DNA of 64,000 nt from Hippophae tibetana (GCA_037013495.1 CM072809.1:9684501-9748500); one strand, 5' to 3'; numbered from the stretch's first letter, positions 1 through 12,690 are shown. Translations and numbers: made by a program. The notes: a model not told the origin generated them from the sequence alone.

Positions 1-1416
1 TGTCTCCAAAGACTCACAACAATAAAGCTGAAGTCGTTTTCCCAAATCATCATGTGAGATAATGATGTCTCTAAATATTAATTTGTTTGTTTATTAAGTT
101 ATGTGGGCTCGTGGAAGCAGTTTTAAAAACCTTTTGATGTATTTGATTCAATGATTATGAGTCAACATTTCATATAGCTATGTTAAGGGAAAAAAAATAG
201 TGGAAGGTACTATGGAGTGCTTGGAAGTGGCTCTTTGTACAATCTAAGTTTGAATCCAGACCAATTCAGCTTCCCAAACGTTTGGCTTGAAGATGGACCT
301 GCTGTACTTGCTAATGTTATTGCTGCAGGGTGGACGGTAACTCATTTTTTATACACTTGAGAAATTGATAATTATTATGGAAAAATGTATATGAGACAAA
401 TTCATAAACGAGAAAAATGTTTTTTAACCTAATATTTGATGTGTTTTGATATTTTTAAGAAAATATTGTTAGTTATTTCACCAAAATAGGCCCTAATTAA
501 GTAAATGCATGTGTAATATGATAAATTGAGAGGTTATCTAACTTAATGGTGAATTTATCATTTGTACCTTTTTTTAGAAATTTACTATTTGGACATACAA
601 ATTAATTATTTTGACCTCTTGTGCCTTTATTTTATCCTTGTACTTTTCTCTGCGACAATAACACTTGTTCTCAATTTTGAGGTTGCTTATTTTGCTAGGA
701 TTATCAATTTCTCATAACAAATATATCCAAATTTCATTCATTTTCTGAATGTTTTATTCACTCAACGCATTAAACACATCTTAATTGCATTTTATTTAGG
801 TTTCTCCATCCTAAATAGATCATGGCCTCGGTTATTTAAATACTGGGCTGTAATTTAAATCCTTAAAATTTATTATTTAAACTTTTTTTTAATATATAAT
901 AGTTGAAATTGAAGCCTTTAAGCTGGTTACAAAACAGCATGCTACAACTTTCCATGCAAGGGCTTTATACATGTGCACCCAAGTATTGCTCCTAAAATTT
1001 GCATCGCTCCAGTTTCAACAATAAGGGACAAATACATGACTAGGGTTCATTATCTACCAGATAAAGATGAAAAAACAAAATAAAAGGTCAATTTTTTTTT
1101 CAATAAAAAGTTACACACTAACGCACGCACTTTGAACAATGTCATTGGAAGTAACTAAATGGTTTTCAATTTTGTATATAGAATCCTGTAAGAGGAAGTT
1201 GGTGGCTAGCTGTAACAGAACAAGTGGCAATAGGTTATTGGACCAAGGATTTAATACCTCTTTTAAAGGATGGAGCTAAGATTGCAGCATGGGGAGGAGT
1301 TGTTCAAGTAGGAAGAAATGTAAAAAAAAAGCCTTCCAATGGGAAGTTGGGTGTACCCAAAAGGGTTTTATGATGATGCATTTCAAAAATGTACAGTACA
1401 TGACCAAAGAACTTAA
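1..1416 (+). pseudogene. Neprosin (DUF239) family pseudogene, 5' end outside window
   Basis: Several exon-like blocks match the C-terminal peptidase-like neprosin domain. The block at 201-336 reads GRYYGVLGSGSLYN then PNVWLEDGP and ends at a GT donor. The block at 800-849 gives RSWPRLFKYWA. The block from 923 gives GYKTACYNFPCKGF. The block from 1182 gives RGSWWLAVTEQVAIGYW then AAWGGVV, followed by LPMGSWVYPKGFYDDAF, ending in TAA at 1414-1416. Active members are plant secreted proteins, some of them prolyl endopeptidases. Three lesions argue for a dead copy: the 800-849 block needs a frame change after VSPS and a stop; an in-frame TAA lies near 1080 before any good donor; and the run of nine A at about 1322 shifts the frame between GGVV and the C-terminus. 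The first 53 bases may be a further exon, but its phase does not fit. The family call is fairly safe; the exon borders are approximate. Confidence 0.72.
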
Positions 1417-2154
1417 ACCAATAGATCCTTCAGATGATGACCAAGTAAGAGAATATATACAGATAAATCTAATTGCTAAGCATTCAAATTGATAAGGTAA
1501 CAGGAAGGACTTGGGGGGTTACAGATTTGCCTTATTATAAAACCATCTATCCAACCTTTCATATGGTTCCCATACCATAAAATAGAAAATAGAAACATCA
1601 GTTTAGACAGAAATTTCAGTCATTAAAAGGGAAAGTACAAAGAAGTAGACCATGGAGCCTCTTTTAAATTGGCTGACCAATCCATGTGTCCTTGATGTAT
1701 ACATATGACATTAAATTCGGGTCGTAACATTTTAATTCCCATAATATAGTTCTAATGTTTCTAAATTTAATAAATTTAATCCAAAATTTCAATTTTCATC
1801 AAATTAATTTAACAACATTATACATAACTATCATATTATTGAAAGGTTAAGGGCATAATTATATATATTTTTTCATAGATCACGGGAACCAAATGAATTA
1901 AAAATTAAATCACGTCATAGTCAAGAATCAAGTGTAAGGTTGTTAAATTAATTTTATAAAAATTAAAATTTTAAAATAAATTAGTCAAATTTAAAACATT
2001 ATGAACTAAATTGTGTGAATTGAAATATTAGGGACCAAATTGTAATATCTTAAATAGATCAATTTCATATATATATATATAAGCCTTTCAATATGTGTTC
2101 CTTTGGCTCCCCAAGTTCAACATTCTGGTTTTGAGTGTAGAGACCAAAGTCATC
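1417..2154. other. Intergenic, AT-rich
   Basis: Sequence between the neprosin relic and the stop of the next minus-strand gene. It has AT-rich stretches and a short (at)n run near 2070. No coding block or RNA gene was recognised. Confidence 0.5.
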
Positions 2155-3253
2155 TCAAAGAAAATTCAGCTTTTGTAATCTAGCTTTGGCCAAATCAAGT
2201 TGTTCTGCACAATATTTAGAGCAAAATATGAAAATATACCACCATATCACTTGAAGCGTTAACCGGGTGATGAAGAAGATGAAAATAAAAAGTAAAAAGA
2301 GAATAAAGTTTGTTACTCTGCTCAGATGTGGCTGCTTTCTGCACTGTTGTACGAAAGAACAAGTTCCCAATCTTCTGATATACGGCCTGTGACCCAAAAG
2401 ATAACAAGTATTCTTGATCAAGGTGAACAATGGCTGAGCTCAATCCAAATTTGTTAAATAATAACAATAACAAACAAACAAATAAATAAATGATTTAAAA
2501 AATGTGAAGCCAGTCATAACCAAGAGGGTATACAACCAAAACCCAAAGCATTAATATCTAAAAAGCATCTCAAAAATGCAACTTTGCCTCCCTAATTGGC
2601 CCTTCTACAGAAATGAATCGACAAAATAAGCAATTAAAGGTATAATCAGGGATACATAAAATATCCCTATATAAATTACTGGTACAAACTTTCGTCAATT
2701 TTAATAATAATAATACCTCTCAACTACCCCAATTTATTAAGATTATTGTTAAAAATAATCAAAATATGCATTAGTAATCTATTTAACGTCTCTTACGATA
2801 AAAACGACACCAAATAAGGTAGTCCAAATGTAACAATTCCCACAATTGGCTATTGGAAGCCTGGAAATCACTGAATACCGAGGACCCAAATTAAGTTAAC
2901 TATTTAATCACAAAATAAGTTTTAATTTTCTCTCATTTACAATAAGTTGGGGAAAAAATCAGTTGATCATAAAATGAAGAAGAAGGAAGAGGCAGAAAAA
3001 TAAAGGGTTATAAACTCATATTAATCGTAAATCAGATTTCATCATTTCTACTTTATTCAACTATAACTCTGATTAAAATAGTGTAATGATATAACTCAAA
3101 CCTATCCTAAAGACCTAAACTAAATTAAAATATAATAGATGTCCGTACCCGAGAAGATGAAAGAGTATCGAGCTCAACTATAGCAACCTCGTGGGTTCTT
3201 ATGCACTTCATGAGCTCTACCGCTGCGCCGTTATCTGTACTCTTCTCCATCAT
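2155..3253 (-). CDS. Small prefoldin-like protein (ASDURF type), 3 exons
   Basis: Joined exons on the minus strand are 3253-3149, 2386-2317 and 2204-2155 (105+70+50 = 225 nt, 74 aa plus stop). Exon 1 begins MMEKSTDNGAAVELMK and ends at a GGTACGG donor. Exon 2 reads AVYQKIGNLFFRTTVQKA and ends GAGCAGA|GTAACA. Exon 3 reads QLDLAKARLQKLNFL. All phases fit. The product is two short helical, coiled-coil-prone segments around a VYQKIGNLFF turn. This is the layout of small beta-type prefoldin subunits and of the ASDURF family, which in animals joins the PAQosome prefoldin-like module. Plants have a similar short protein annotated as prefoldin chaperone subunit family. A cytosolic chaperone-accessory role is inferred from the family only. 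Either of the two tandem ATGs could be the start. The family name rests on recall and should be tested by a profile search. Confidence 0.7.
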
Positions 3254-4367
3254 CTTCCAAGTTTTGTTTTCTCAGAGTCACAGGGAGAGCAAAAATTAAT
3301 AAGGGAAATTGGATGTTCAAGTAAAGAACGGGTGAGTTTTATCAAAATAACGTTATATGAACGCAAGGGCCTCTTTTCATTTTCGGCCTCCTTTAAACCC
3401 AAAAGGCCCAAAACTACGATAGCGTCTCAAAAACCAATTTTGCTCCTATAAAAAATAAATAAATTTAATATATATATATATATCCAAACTCATACCCTTC
3501 TTATAATTTCCTTCCAAACGGTTATGGCATTGCCCAGGTCTAATAGTTTTGTTTTTTTTTAATATATTTATATTGTTTTTAAAATTTAAAATTTATAATT
3601 ACAAAAAAAATTATATTTAATTTATATATTTTTGTTATAAAGAATAATTATAGTTTAAAATTGTTTTAGTTGAATTCTAAATTTTCAATAAATTAACTAA
3701 TTTAAGGTAAAATATTAATCAATTAAATTTATTAATATTATAAATGTGTCATTTTAATAGTTACAAATTTTAATAGTTACAAATTTAAATGTTGTGATTT
3801 TATGAAATGTAAAAAGAAAAAGTAAAATAAAATAATTGTTATCCTCCGATCAAAAATATCTCTCTACCCTTTCGAACGACATCATTCCGGCAAATAATAA
3901 TAATAGCCATAATAGAAGTGCTCTTTCATCGTATCTCTCTATCTCTTTACAAAATGGACACTACACAATATCCAAGCTCTTTTTGCATATTTCTTATGAA
4001 CAACGCAAAATCTTCAATGTAGATACGGTCGAGCTTGTGAGAGTAATACTAATGTCTAGAATATGGTTGTTTATTTTTACTGGAATCACCATTCACCCAA
4101 AATAGTCTCAAGTTTTACACTATTCACATTGTTGTTTAAGTTGTGGAAATTGTACCATTGTTGTGTTTAAGGCTTTGTGTTAGCTTGAACCGTTGAAATT
4201 GCGTTATAATCACAAACTTGACTAGCTAGAATCGATGGCGTCTTAATATAATTATCTATTTTTAATTATAAGTACACTGTACATATATATGATGAGATGA
4301 GATGGGATGGGCTGTGGGAGACTATTAATTTATCTATAGCATATATTTGAAATATATAAGTGCTTAA
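3254..4367. other. Intergenic between prefoldin-like and MSL genes
   Basis: Upstream of the prefoldin-like start this holds its presumed promoter and 5'UTR. Further on it becomes strongly AT-rich, with a (ta)n run at about 3470. An open frame at 3836-4105 has no recognisable domain, and I do not call it a gene. Confidence 0.4.
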
Positions 4368-7300
4368 TTACATGGCCATCCTTGCAGTAGTTGCATTATT
4401 TGTGTTGAATTGTGTGAGATGTACCTCTTGAGGAAGAAGATTGTAAGTTATGCCCAATGATTCAAATATCTTCTTCAATTCAAGGACAAGCTCTGATCTT
4501 CTCATGCTCTTCTCCCCATAGTTTTGATGGTTCATGGTGTGTTGAACACATAGGATCATTTTCATCTTGTTCATATTCTCGATCTCCTTCACTATTACTA
4601 CATGTTTTGGGTTCCAATACTTTGGCTTACTCTCAATATATCTGCACCCACACCATGCATTCCACAAAATTAAAATAATGTTATTAATTAATTAATAATA
4701 GAATCTTAATTAAGCTTACGCTTGTATAGCCTTCTTGAAGGCAGTGATATTGTCAACAGGTGTGGAGACATCAATGCTGAAATCAATAGTATCTGCCATA
4801 TCTGGGCTTCTTCTGTAATTGCTAATGGGTTTTGTAAGAAGAACTGAATTGGGATAATATATTTTCTCATTGTCATATCTTAAGAACACTGTTGTTAATA
4901 TGTTCATCTCCTCCACAATCATCTGTAATAAATTAATTTTGAGGTTCTTCATGAGGTTAAAAATAAAACTTCATATATTTATTAATTTTTAACTTAATTA
5001 TGATATAACATGTATAGGAATTACCTGGATACCATCAACAACGCAGCGATCACCAACATCAAAAGGGTGCATGACGAAGACAAAAATGACGGATTCAAAA
5101 ATAGTTTTGCACATATTTTGGAACATGAAACCCACCAGAAGTAATTGAGAAGTAACCACGAAAACAACCTTAGTTGTGGCCAATCCCATTACAAGTAAGG
5201 ACACCACCGTTATTATAACTATCACAATTGCGCTTGCCAACTTGTGAAGTTGTTGAACTGCCGTCTTTGTATCGTTTAAAGAATGAGCCAGAGCTTTACG
5301 TTCAACATAAGCATGTACCTGAGTACCAGTATAAAGTTCAATCAAATTACCTTCCATATTTATGACTGCTTTCATTTCTAAACATTCAACACATATATAT
5401 ATTTGTTCAAACTTTTACAATGAAAAATAATTAAATAAAGAATAAATTATACTTCTTAATCAATTCATTAATCCATAATCAAAAATGGATACGATAAGTA
5501 TTGTTAACAAAATTCAAATAATTTTTAAACTATTTTTAATCTGCATATACATTATTTTAAAATAAAATACAAATATTAAGATATGCTATTATTTTAAAAT
5601 ATAAATGCATTTTTATTTAAAATTATTTTAGATATGATTTAAATTTTTATATATATTTCATAAATATGAGGAAGAAATAAATATTTATATTATAAAACAA
5701 ACGTTATAAATATGCATGTCATATTTTTAAAATTTTACACAAATTCAACGCATGGTTAATGCACTTACGAACTTGCAATGAATATACGTTCATTCATTAC
5801 ATATAAGAAGAAATGTGAACATATATTACTTAAATCATAAAATCAGGATAAACTTCAAATAAATTATTTTATATTTCGCAAATTAACATGAGCATTTAAT
5901 TACCCTAGAGAAGGAGATTAACTATATATGTATGTAAATGGCTTATCAATTTACCACCCAATTTCTGAAGGAAGACTTTGATATTTTTCCAGTCTCTGAT
6001 TCTCTAAAAACAGGAAATATTGTGTGAACCTCTTCACTATTCAAGAACCGTAGTAAATCTTCCTCTTCTATATACCTGCAATGTCGAATGTCTGCAACGT
6101 GTCAAAACTGTATCTTTTTAGGTTTTGAACATTTGTTGGTGTTTAAATTAGAGCTTAGCAGTGGATAGCAATGTCAATATCATCCAAATTGAATTTAAAG
6201 ATTTTACATTAAATTCTATCAAATCAAAATCCAATCATATTGAATTTCTTTTAATAGGATAAAATTAAATTACACTTTAAACTTATTTATAAATTATTAT
6301 CATATATAAAATACAATATATATAATATTTTAATTTTAAATTATTACATTTTTATCAAAATTTATTATTTATATATCGATCAAAAAGAGAATCACAATAA
6401 TAAAAAATACATTGATGACTTAGTAAATTATTATAGAAATTTAAATTTTATATTTTATTGTTTTAATTAAAATAATAAGTTAATATAATTATAATATGTA
6501 TGATATTTAAATACAATATTATAAAATAAAATATATATTTATTTATAATTTTAATAATAATTTGGTCTGGATAGGATTATAATAAATTATAAAATTTGTC
6601 AATCCGAATCCAATAGATTATATATTTTCAATCCGAATATAATTCGACTATAAAATATATCAATTTAATTAGATTTAAATCTAAAAAGATGTATTGAATT
6701 TCTAAATTTTTGCATATGAATTCACTTATTTACTTACCCTTAATTCAAATTAAACTAGAGTATGTTTTTATTTGTGAAATTTTTTTAATGGAGGTTCAAA
6801 AAAAAATTAAAACGCATAAAAATAAAACCCTAAAAACTTAAAATTTGTAATAATGAAATAGCGGTACAGTTCATAAAATTTATAGTGCTTAAAGCAATAA
6901 TTTCGAGACATAAAATGTTTAAAAAATTTGAGCAGGACAAATCCAACACTGTCTTTTTTAAATCCGAAGGATGCCATATTTAGAGAAACTATATGTAGAG
7001 ATATATGAAATTACTTTTCACCATTATTAGTCTCAAAAAGACTAATGCTTTTTAATAAATTACGAATTTGTTCCTTTTCTTTTATTCTTTTTCTTTGCCA
7101 CCCTCCCCTCAACAATATTAAAATTTATTATTTATTGATTATAAAATATATGATAATATGTTACTTTAAACCAACAAAATTTAAGATTATTGTTACTTTT
7201 CTTTGCATCAATAAAAGGTGAAAAGAAAAAATAATATGATTAATAAGTAATACATCCCAATAATAATTAACATTATCTCCGATATACGTGAACTTCAAAA

Positions 7301-10300
7301 TCGAACATAGTTGAACACCATGCTAATTTAGATAGCTTACTCACGAATTGAACGTGTGCATACAGCCAACAAAATTCCAACGAGCTTAATTTTACCAAAG
7401 TGAATACATGTTAAATTGATCTAAATTAACACGCCTTAATAAGTTAGCTACGTCGAAACTTTCAAGATCATAATCAATTACATACAGAATTGGAACCAAG
7501 TTAGGTGAGAAAATCGGAGGAAGCAAGTTTGAGCTTCAATACTTAGTGTGATGGTATAACAATTATACCCAAGGTAAAAAAAGATAAAAACACACTTGCG
7601 TCCTTGCTAGTTTAACAATCACCCAAACAAGACTCCAAATTAAAACTGTCAAAGGAAATGAATGTTGCATGTGATTCATCTCCTAAAGAGATATCCGATA
7701 GGACCATCACGGTAGGGACAGCAATCATGTTAATAATGTCGTGCTCATGTCTTGTTTCACACATAAAAGTTTACACGTATCTCATATTGATTAAAAAGAT
7801 AAGTGTTCATGTGTTTATAAAGGGTGAATATTTTTTAAATAGTATGACATATTTTGAAGTTTCTTCATAAAAATAAAATCGTAAGTTTTTAACAAACTAT
7901 CAAGTCACGACCGTGAACCCGTTGAACTTACATTTATTGACTAAAATGGACAATATCATGCCACGTAGAGTGAGTTATGTCTCATTAGTAGCGAACAGAT
8001 TAATTGTCATATATCAGTTGCTATAAAAGTCATGATCCTACTGTACTATGTGGGCTTATGTTCTTGTGAGGACGTAAGATTCTCTAAGTTGAGGTGTATG
8101 ATACAATATGCTTTTACATGTCTCATATTGTTTAAGAAGTTAAATGACACAACACGTTTTGAGATTTTTTCCTAAAAATAAAACCATAAAATCTCACTGA
8201 ATTGTCAAATCATAACTAAGAACCCGTTGAAATTATAGTTATAGACCAAAACAAATAATCTCGTGCCACATGAAGTAGGTTCTGCTATAAACAAACGGAT
8301 TCACCATACTTTATAAAGATTGCATGTATCAAGCTGCAATTATTAATAAAAACTAGGTTTTTCCGTTTGATTAAAATACAATTAGATAAAGAACCTTATG
8401 CTAAAGATTCTTAGATGAAGAATCAAGAGCACCACAATATTTTTAAAGGGCCTGTTAAGCTTTTAAAAATATTTTGGTCTATTTCTACACATGAAACACA
8501 TGTAATTAAGAGGAATAGCTAAAGTATCACAATTACAATTAGGAAATGAAGAAACTTTACGTAATTAATTAAGGATGCACCAAGAAAAAAAAATCAATGT
8601 TATATTAAATTATTAATTGTATCTTGTAACATGAAAGCCGTGTATCGGTGTATGCATTCTTCTCAAACTACAATTTTTTATAGGATGATATGTGTGAACA
8701 TACAATAGCACTATAATTAAGGTGCGGTATATTTTAGTATTAAAAAAGCAAAGACCAATGGGGCAATGACGTGTCAAAGGATTCAGCAGGTTTGGTTTCA
8801 CTATTTCACCCTTAAAAATGAAAAGGGCTGGAGTGGAGGGGGCAGGAATCTCTTTAATGGCAATAATCAAAGATGACAGCTACTCCCTACTCACAATATG
8901 AACTAAAAAGAAATTGACCAGCACCATTGACTAATATTTGGTATCCATAATGAACCATCAGTGTGTATAATTAAAGTTGTTAACTTAAATGATGAGAGAC
9001 TAATATTTATTTAAGATATACATCCACTTTTAAAAACCACTTAACGAGACATTATTTATTTTTGTCTTTATTTTTATAGTACTACAAGGTTAAATCTGGA
9101 AGATTATTCTGCCCTTATTATCTTCGTAATAAAAATAGTTTATTTCCATTCTTAGCTTCCTTTCCTCTGACTTTAGACAATTTATATAGATAGCCCTATT
9201 GTTATAGCAGTTTTTGCTAATTCTTGAACAAAGTTTTTATTTTTAGATACACTTGAGAAATAAAATATTAAGTAAAATATTCAATTATCCTAGCATTAGC
9301 CTTTACTGCTATGTAAATAGCAATTCTCATTTATATTTGACCCTAGGGGATAATAAATACAGTTTACAGTTTACAGCTTTAGATAAGTTTTAGTTGAGTC
9401 TTGTATTTCGGTAAAAATGTTACAAGACAACAGAAGCAGGAAAAAAAACAGCGACATGAAAACTCCATTTTTTGCAGTACTTATCATTAAATATCATGTA
9501 CTTCAGTTTTATTATTCTGACAAGAAAACAAATTTATGTTCCTCAAGCTCAACATTAACAGGCAGAACAAAACTAGCTACTTACTTGGTGGCACCAGGCT
9601 TGGCAACATGCTTGAATATCCTCTGAGCAGTGTTTCTAGCCTCCCATTCACTGGTTATCTCAGCTTTTCCAAAATCGTCTAGCGTTCTCGAAATACTAGA
9701 CAGCCCTGAAGACCTCACGTAATTGACCAACCTCTTCACACTCCAAGCTGTAGCTCTGCTTGTCATGCTGAGTTTCTTCAGCTTCTCAGGATCAATCCTC
9801 CTTGACCCATATTGCTTTGATCTCGACAATGGCCCCGACTTGTCCCTCAACCTTGGGGGCAGCGACTTTGATACCTGAAGACGATGATGTGGGAGCTCTC
9901 TCTCGTCCTCATCTAATGGAGGACCAGAGAGCGCATCCAAAATATAATGGTGAAAAACACTCTCTTTCATGCGGTCAAAGTAGGTAGCCACATGAAAAGA
10001 TGAGGCCAAAACTTTGACAAACACAATCTTGAGCAGCCAAATGGTGGCTCCAACAAGAACAGCTATTAGAGCTCGAAAGACTTTTTTGAGGATTTTGTTG
10101 TGCTTGTGAACACCAGGGAACAAGATCATCCAGGCTATGAGCACTAAGGCTAACCAGGCACAATTTCGAAAGCTCTTACTCAAGCCAAACACAAAGTAGA
10201 GTACCTTTTCTCTTAGCATGAAGTTACGTTCTATGAGGAATACTAGAAAGCTCACAACCCAACTAGATACAAGACGACCACAAAACACAACCATCACCAT

Positions 10301-10789
10301 TAGGCACCACTTCCACATTTGCAAACCACATTTCTCCTTGTGTTCGAGAGATTTGAGTGTAAGGGAAGCTATCAAACAAGTCATTATAATGAGAAACAAA
10401 GCAAATTCGATCCATGCTCTCTTGTTTATCTTTCTTCTTATCATTCTTCTTCTATTTTTGTACTTGTCTTGTGTTCCTTCTTCTTCCTCCTCGTACCACT
10501 CTTCATCATCTTCTTCCTCTGTTGACGAGTAGTTTTGCTCATGACAGTTAATCGGTTGGTATTCTTTTGACTCAAGAATGGTTCTTGGAGGAAGGGGATG
10601 TGTAACCTCTTCAAACCGCGACCTGGGTTTGGAAAAATTGAGGCGTCTAAGGGTTTTAGTAACTTGGGTTTGGGGGATTGGATCACTGATGCTGCCTGCT
10701 TGAGAAGACTGTTTGGTTTTGGTAGCTGCAGCAGCCTGGTCAATGGTTACGACCACGTGATCGTTGTTGCTATTCTGAACTTGTTCCAT
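4368..10789 (-). CDS. Mechanosensitive channel of small conductance-like, MSL10 type
   Basis: Five exons on the minus strand: 10789-9585, 6075-5955, 5318-5025, 4922-4720 and 4641-4368 (2097 nt, 698 aa plus stop; all phases fit). Exon 1 encodes an acidic cytosolic N-terminus with a Glu/Asp run at residues 91-104, four hydrophobic segments at about 125-147, 160-187, 207-225 and 236-262, and the motif FDRMKESVFHHYIL near 271. Exon 2 reads DLLRFLNSEEVHTIFP. Exon 3 reads HAYVERKALAHSLNDTK, then two further hydrophobic segments, then HPFDVGDRCVVDG of the MscS core. Exons 4 and 5 complete the MscS beta domain and C-terminus. Plant MSL8-10 proteins are tension-gated, anion-preferring channels, mostly of the plasma membrane. 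The length is close to Arabidopsis MSL10 (about 730 aa). The ATG lies 2 nt after a 3' splice site (ggcag|gcATG), so an intron in the 5'UTR is likely. Sub-family (MSL9 or MSL10) is not resolved. Confidence 0.93.
6081..9580. repeat. Long first coding intron of the MSL gene with diverged direct repeats
   Basis: About 3.5 kb of intron. Between roughly 7700 and 8310 two diverged copies of the same text follow one another. Each has a tctcatatt-gttta block, then ataaaataaaa-cgtaag-like text, then aacccgttgaa, then tcgtgccac. The first copy spans about 7740-8010 and the second about 8045-8310. They look like an old transposon-derived direct duplication. No coding exon was found here. The donor (CAA|GTAAGT at 9584) and acceptor (TGCAG| at 6076) are strong, and the protein reads straight through the join, so the intron is real. 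Confidence 0.5.
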
Positions 10790-10792
10790 GCC

Positions 10793-12190
10793 TGCCCTAA
10801 TCCCTCAAAGAAACAAGAGTAAGAAAAGAAATGAGTGTACAAGAAATTAAAAGAAGTGAGAGAAGTTAGCTTAGGAAATTTAAGTTAGATAGGTTGCTCA
10901 AACAGAACTATTGGGGCAAAAAATTTGAAGGCACAAAATGCCAATAGCCAGAGGAACATAAAAGTGAACATAGGAGGACCCTTTATTAACTGCTTTCAGA
11001 AGAGAAATTATCAATGTAGTAGATAATGAAATTATTTTCTTAAAAAACACAATTGTGCTTCTACTTCGTTATTAAAATGCCAAATCAACAACCCCTAATG
11101 TGATTCATTAGAATTACCATGTCCAATTACTACAGGAGTAATGAATAACTCATCATCAGTATACAAATAGTTCAGAGGTAGAATTTCTAAACGTGCCTAC
11201 TACCTACTTTTGTTTGTTACTTTATAAGTTGGACAGCCCACAATGTCTAATTAGCTGTCAGGTAAAATGATTAGTGGTCGGGATTTGTCAGCTGAAATAT
11301 TCATAAAGCATCAGACAATTAATAAATGAAAGGTTGGATACAACATAAAGTATTTGGAGGCTATATTACATGGAGTCCACATTACATTGCAAAGTATTCC
11401 TTCTGACAGATGTATCATATATATACTGAACACTTCAATAAATTAAAAATACTCCGAGACACAAATTTACAATGAATCTCAAATAATATAGCTATTTTTG
11501 TTGGCTCTGAATCAAATTATATGAGATCAACAAAAACTTTCCATTTTTGAAAGTCTTAATGATAGAATTGCTCTAAAAAAATTGTTGAACATACAGAAAT
11601 TTATGTAAATCTGACTCAAATATGTATCTAGGATAGATGTCACCTCAAGTCTATGTAATTTAGCTGGGTTACAGGATACTATCTTATGGTGACTAATAAA
11701 ATGAAAATGTAAGCTGAATAATTAATGATACATACTTTTGCAATTAATAGCATATTTCCAAGTTGCACCAGAAACTTGTAGAGCATGTGTTATTTACTTA
11801 AACCCTAAAAGCTGGTTCCAAGTGCATCATATCAAACATGATAAAATAAAGAGTATTAGAGGGAATAATAATTTTCTCATACTTAAGAGAAAGATACAAA
11901 TCCACCTTTGCACCATCATATGAAGAAGTGCCTAATTCTAATTAAATTAATCCCACCATAAAGTTAAGAGCTACATTTAGGGTCAACTGAATGATGGTCA
12001 TTCCAAAACAAAAGAGAACTTAAATGAATGCGCTATTTTGATGCTTTGTAAAGCAAAGACCTTCTATTATTATGTACATTAAAGAAAAACAAAAGCAATG
12101 TCTACGAAACAAAAAAAAAAGTCTCCAACAAGCAAAGTTCTTGAAACAAAGATACATATATAAAAATAGGGAATGCAAGAAAAAACTTAC
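10793..12190. other. Putative 5'UTR intron of the MSL gene
   Basis: AT-rich non-coding sequence between the splice acceptor before the MSL start and the donor at 12190. Short open frames on both strands have no recognisable content. Confidence 0.4.
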
Positions 12191-12290
12191 CTGAGCGCTA
12201 AAATGATTCCACGCTGCCAACAAAAATTGTCCTATCCTTGAGTGGGTGAGGCAAGACTAACACAAACGGAATCATCTGACCACTATAATG
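12191..12290 (-). other. Probable 5'UTR exon and promoter-proximal region of the MSL gene
   Basis: Minus-strand sequence here ends with GCGCTCAG|GTAAGTTTTT at 12191/12190, a near-perfect 5' splice site. The MSL start codon at 10789 sits 2 nt after a 3' splice site (TTAGGGCAG|GCATGG). The simplest reading is a 5'UTR intron from 12190 to about 10792. The 5' end of the exon is not defined; the value given is a guess. RNA reads would settle it. Confidence 0.5.
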
Positions 12291-12569
12291 TTGAGTTTTA
12301 ATTGAGTGCACAAAAAATGACACCACCCTGTGGTACCTAATGGTCAAGTTACTAGAGCTCAGCCAAGGCCTCTATTTGCACACCACCTCTCATCTGATCT
12401 AATGCATACCTGAATCTGAATTTTGGATAGATTAATGTCCAGCTAAATACTCTCAAGAATTATGGGCTCAATTCTAAATATCATATGGTTGACACGGTCT
12501 TCATAGACAAGCGGCAGGAGTTTTTAATTACTGTTTCATGTATTTGATTTCCTCAAAAGCAAAGGCGAA

Positions 12570-12682
12570 GGTATATTAGCAGCACTAGCTCTATAGATAG
12601 AAAGTCATGAATCCACACGCCCGGAGACCGAAAAACTTCAATCCCGGCTAGAGGACCAAGATCTTTCATATGAAACTGCTTG
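12570..12682 (-). pseudogene. Relic of a Ty1/copia reverse transcriptase
   Basis: Minus-strand translation gives KQFHMKDLGPL directly followed by GIEVFRSPGVW. The first block is the copia RT motif with FHMKDLG; the residues normally joining it to the GIEV block are missing. About 110 bp survive, with no LTR nearby. It is a decayed fragment, with no sign of function. Confidence 0.5.
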
Positions 12683-12690
12683 CCAAGTAT

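Noticed and set aside
3836..4105. 89-aa open frame on +
   Set aside because: No domain, no phase partner, and AT-rich surroundings. Ser/Asn-rich text is what such composition gives by chance.
5025..5375. A start codon at 5375 (MKAVINMEG) for a short MSL protein
   Set aside because: The residues before VHAYVER are intron read-through; a CTCAG acceptor lies at 5319 and the upstream exons are present.
10218..10532. Plus-strand frame of 104 aa opposite MSL exon 1
   Set aside because: Shadow of the minus-strand coding exon; the poly-Ser end is the antisense of the Glu run.
9585..10789. Exon 1 of the MSL gene as a separate short membrane-protein gene
   Set aside because: It ends at a strong GTAAGT donor and joins in phase to 6075-5955. 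The combined protein matches full MSL architecture.
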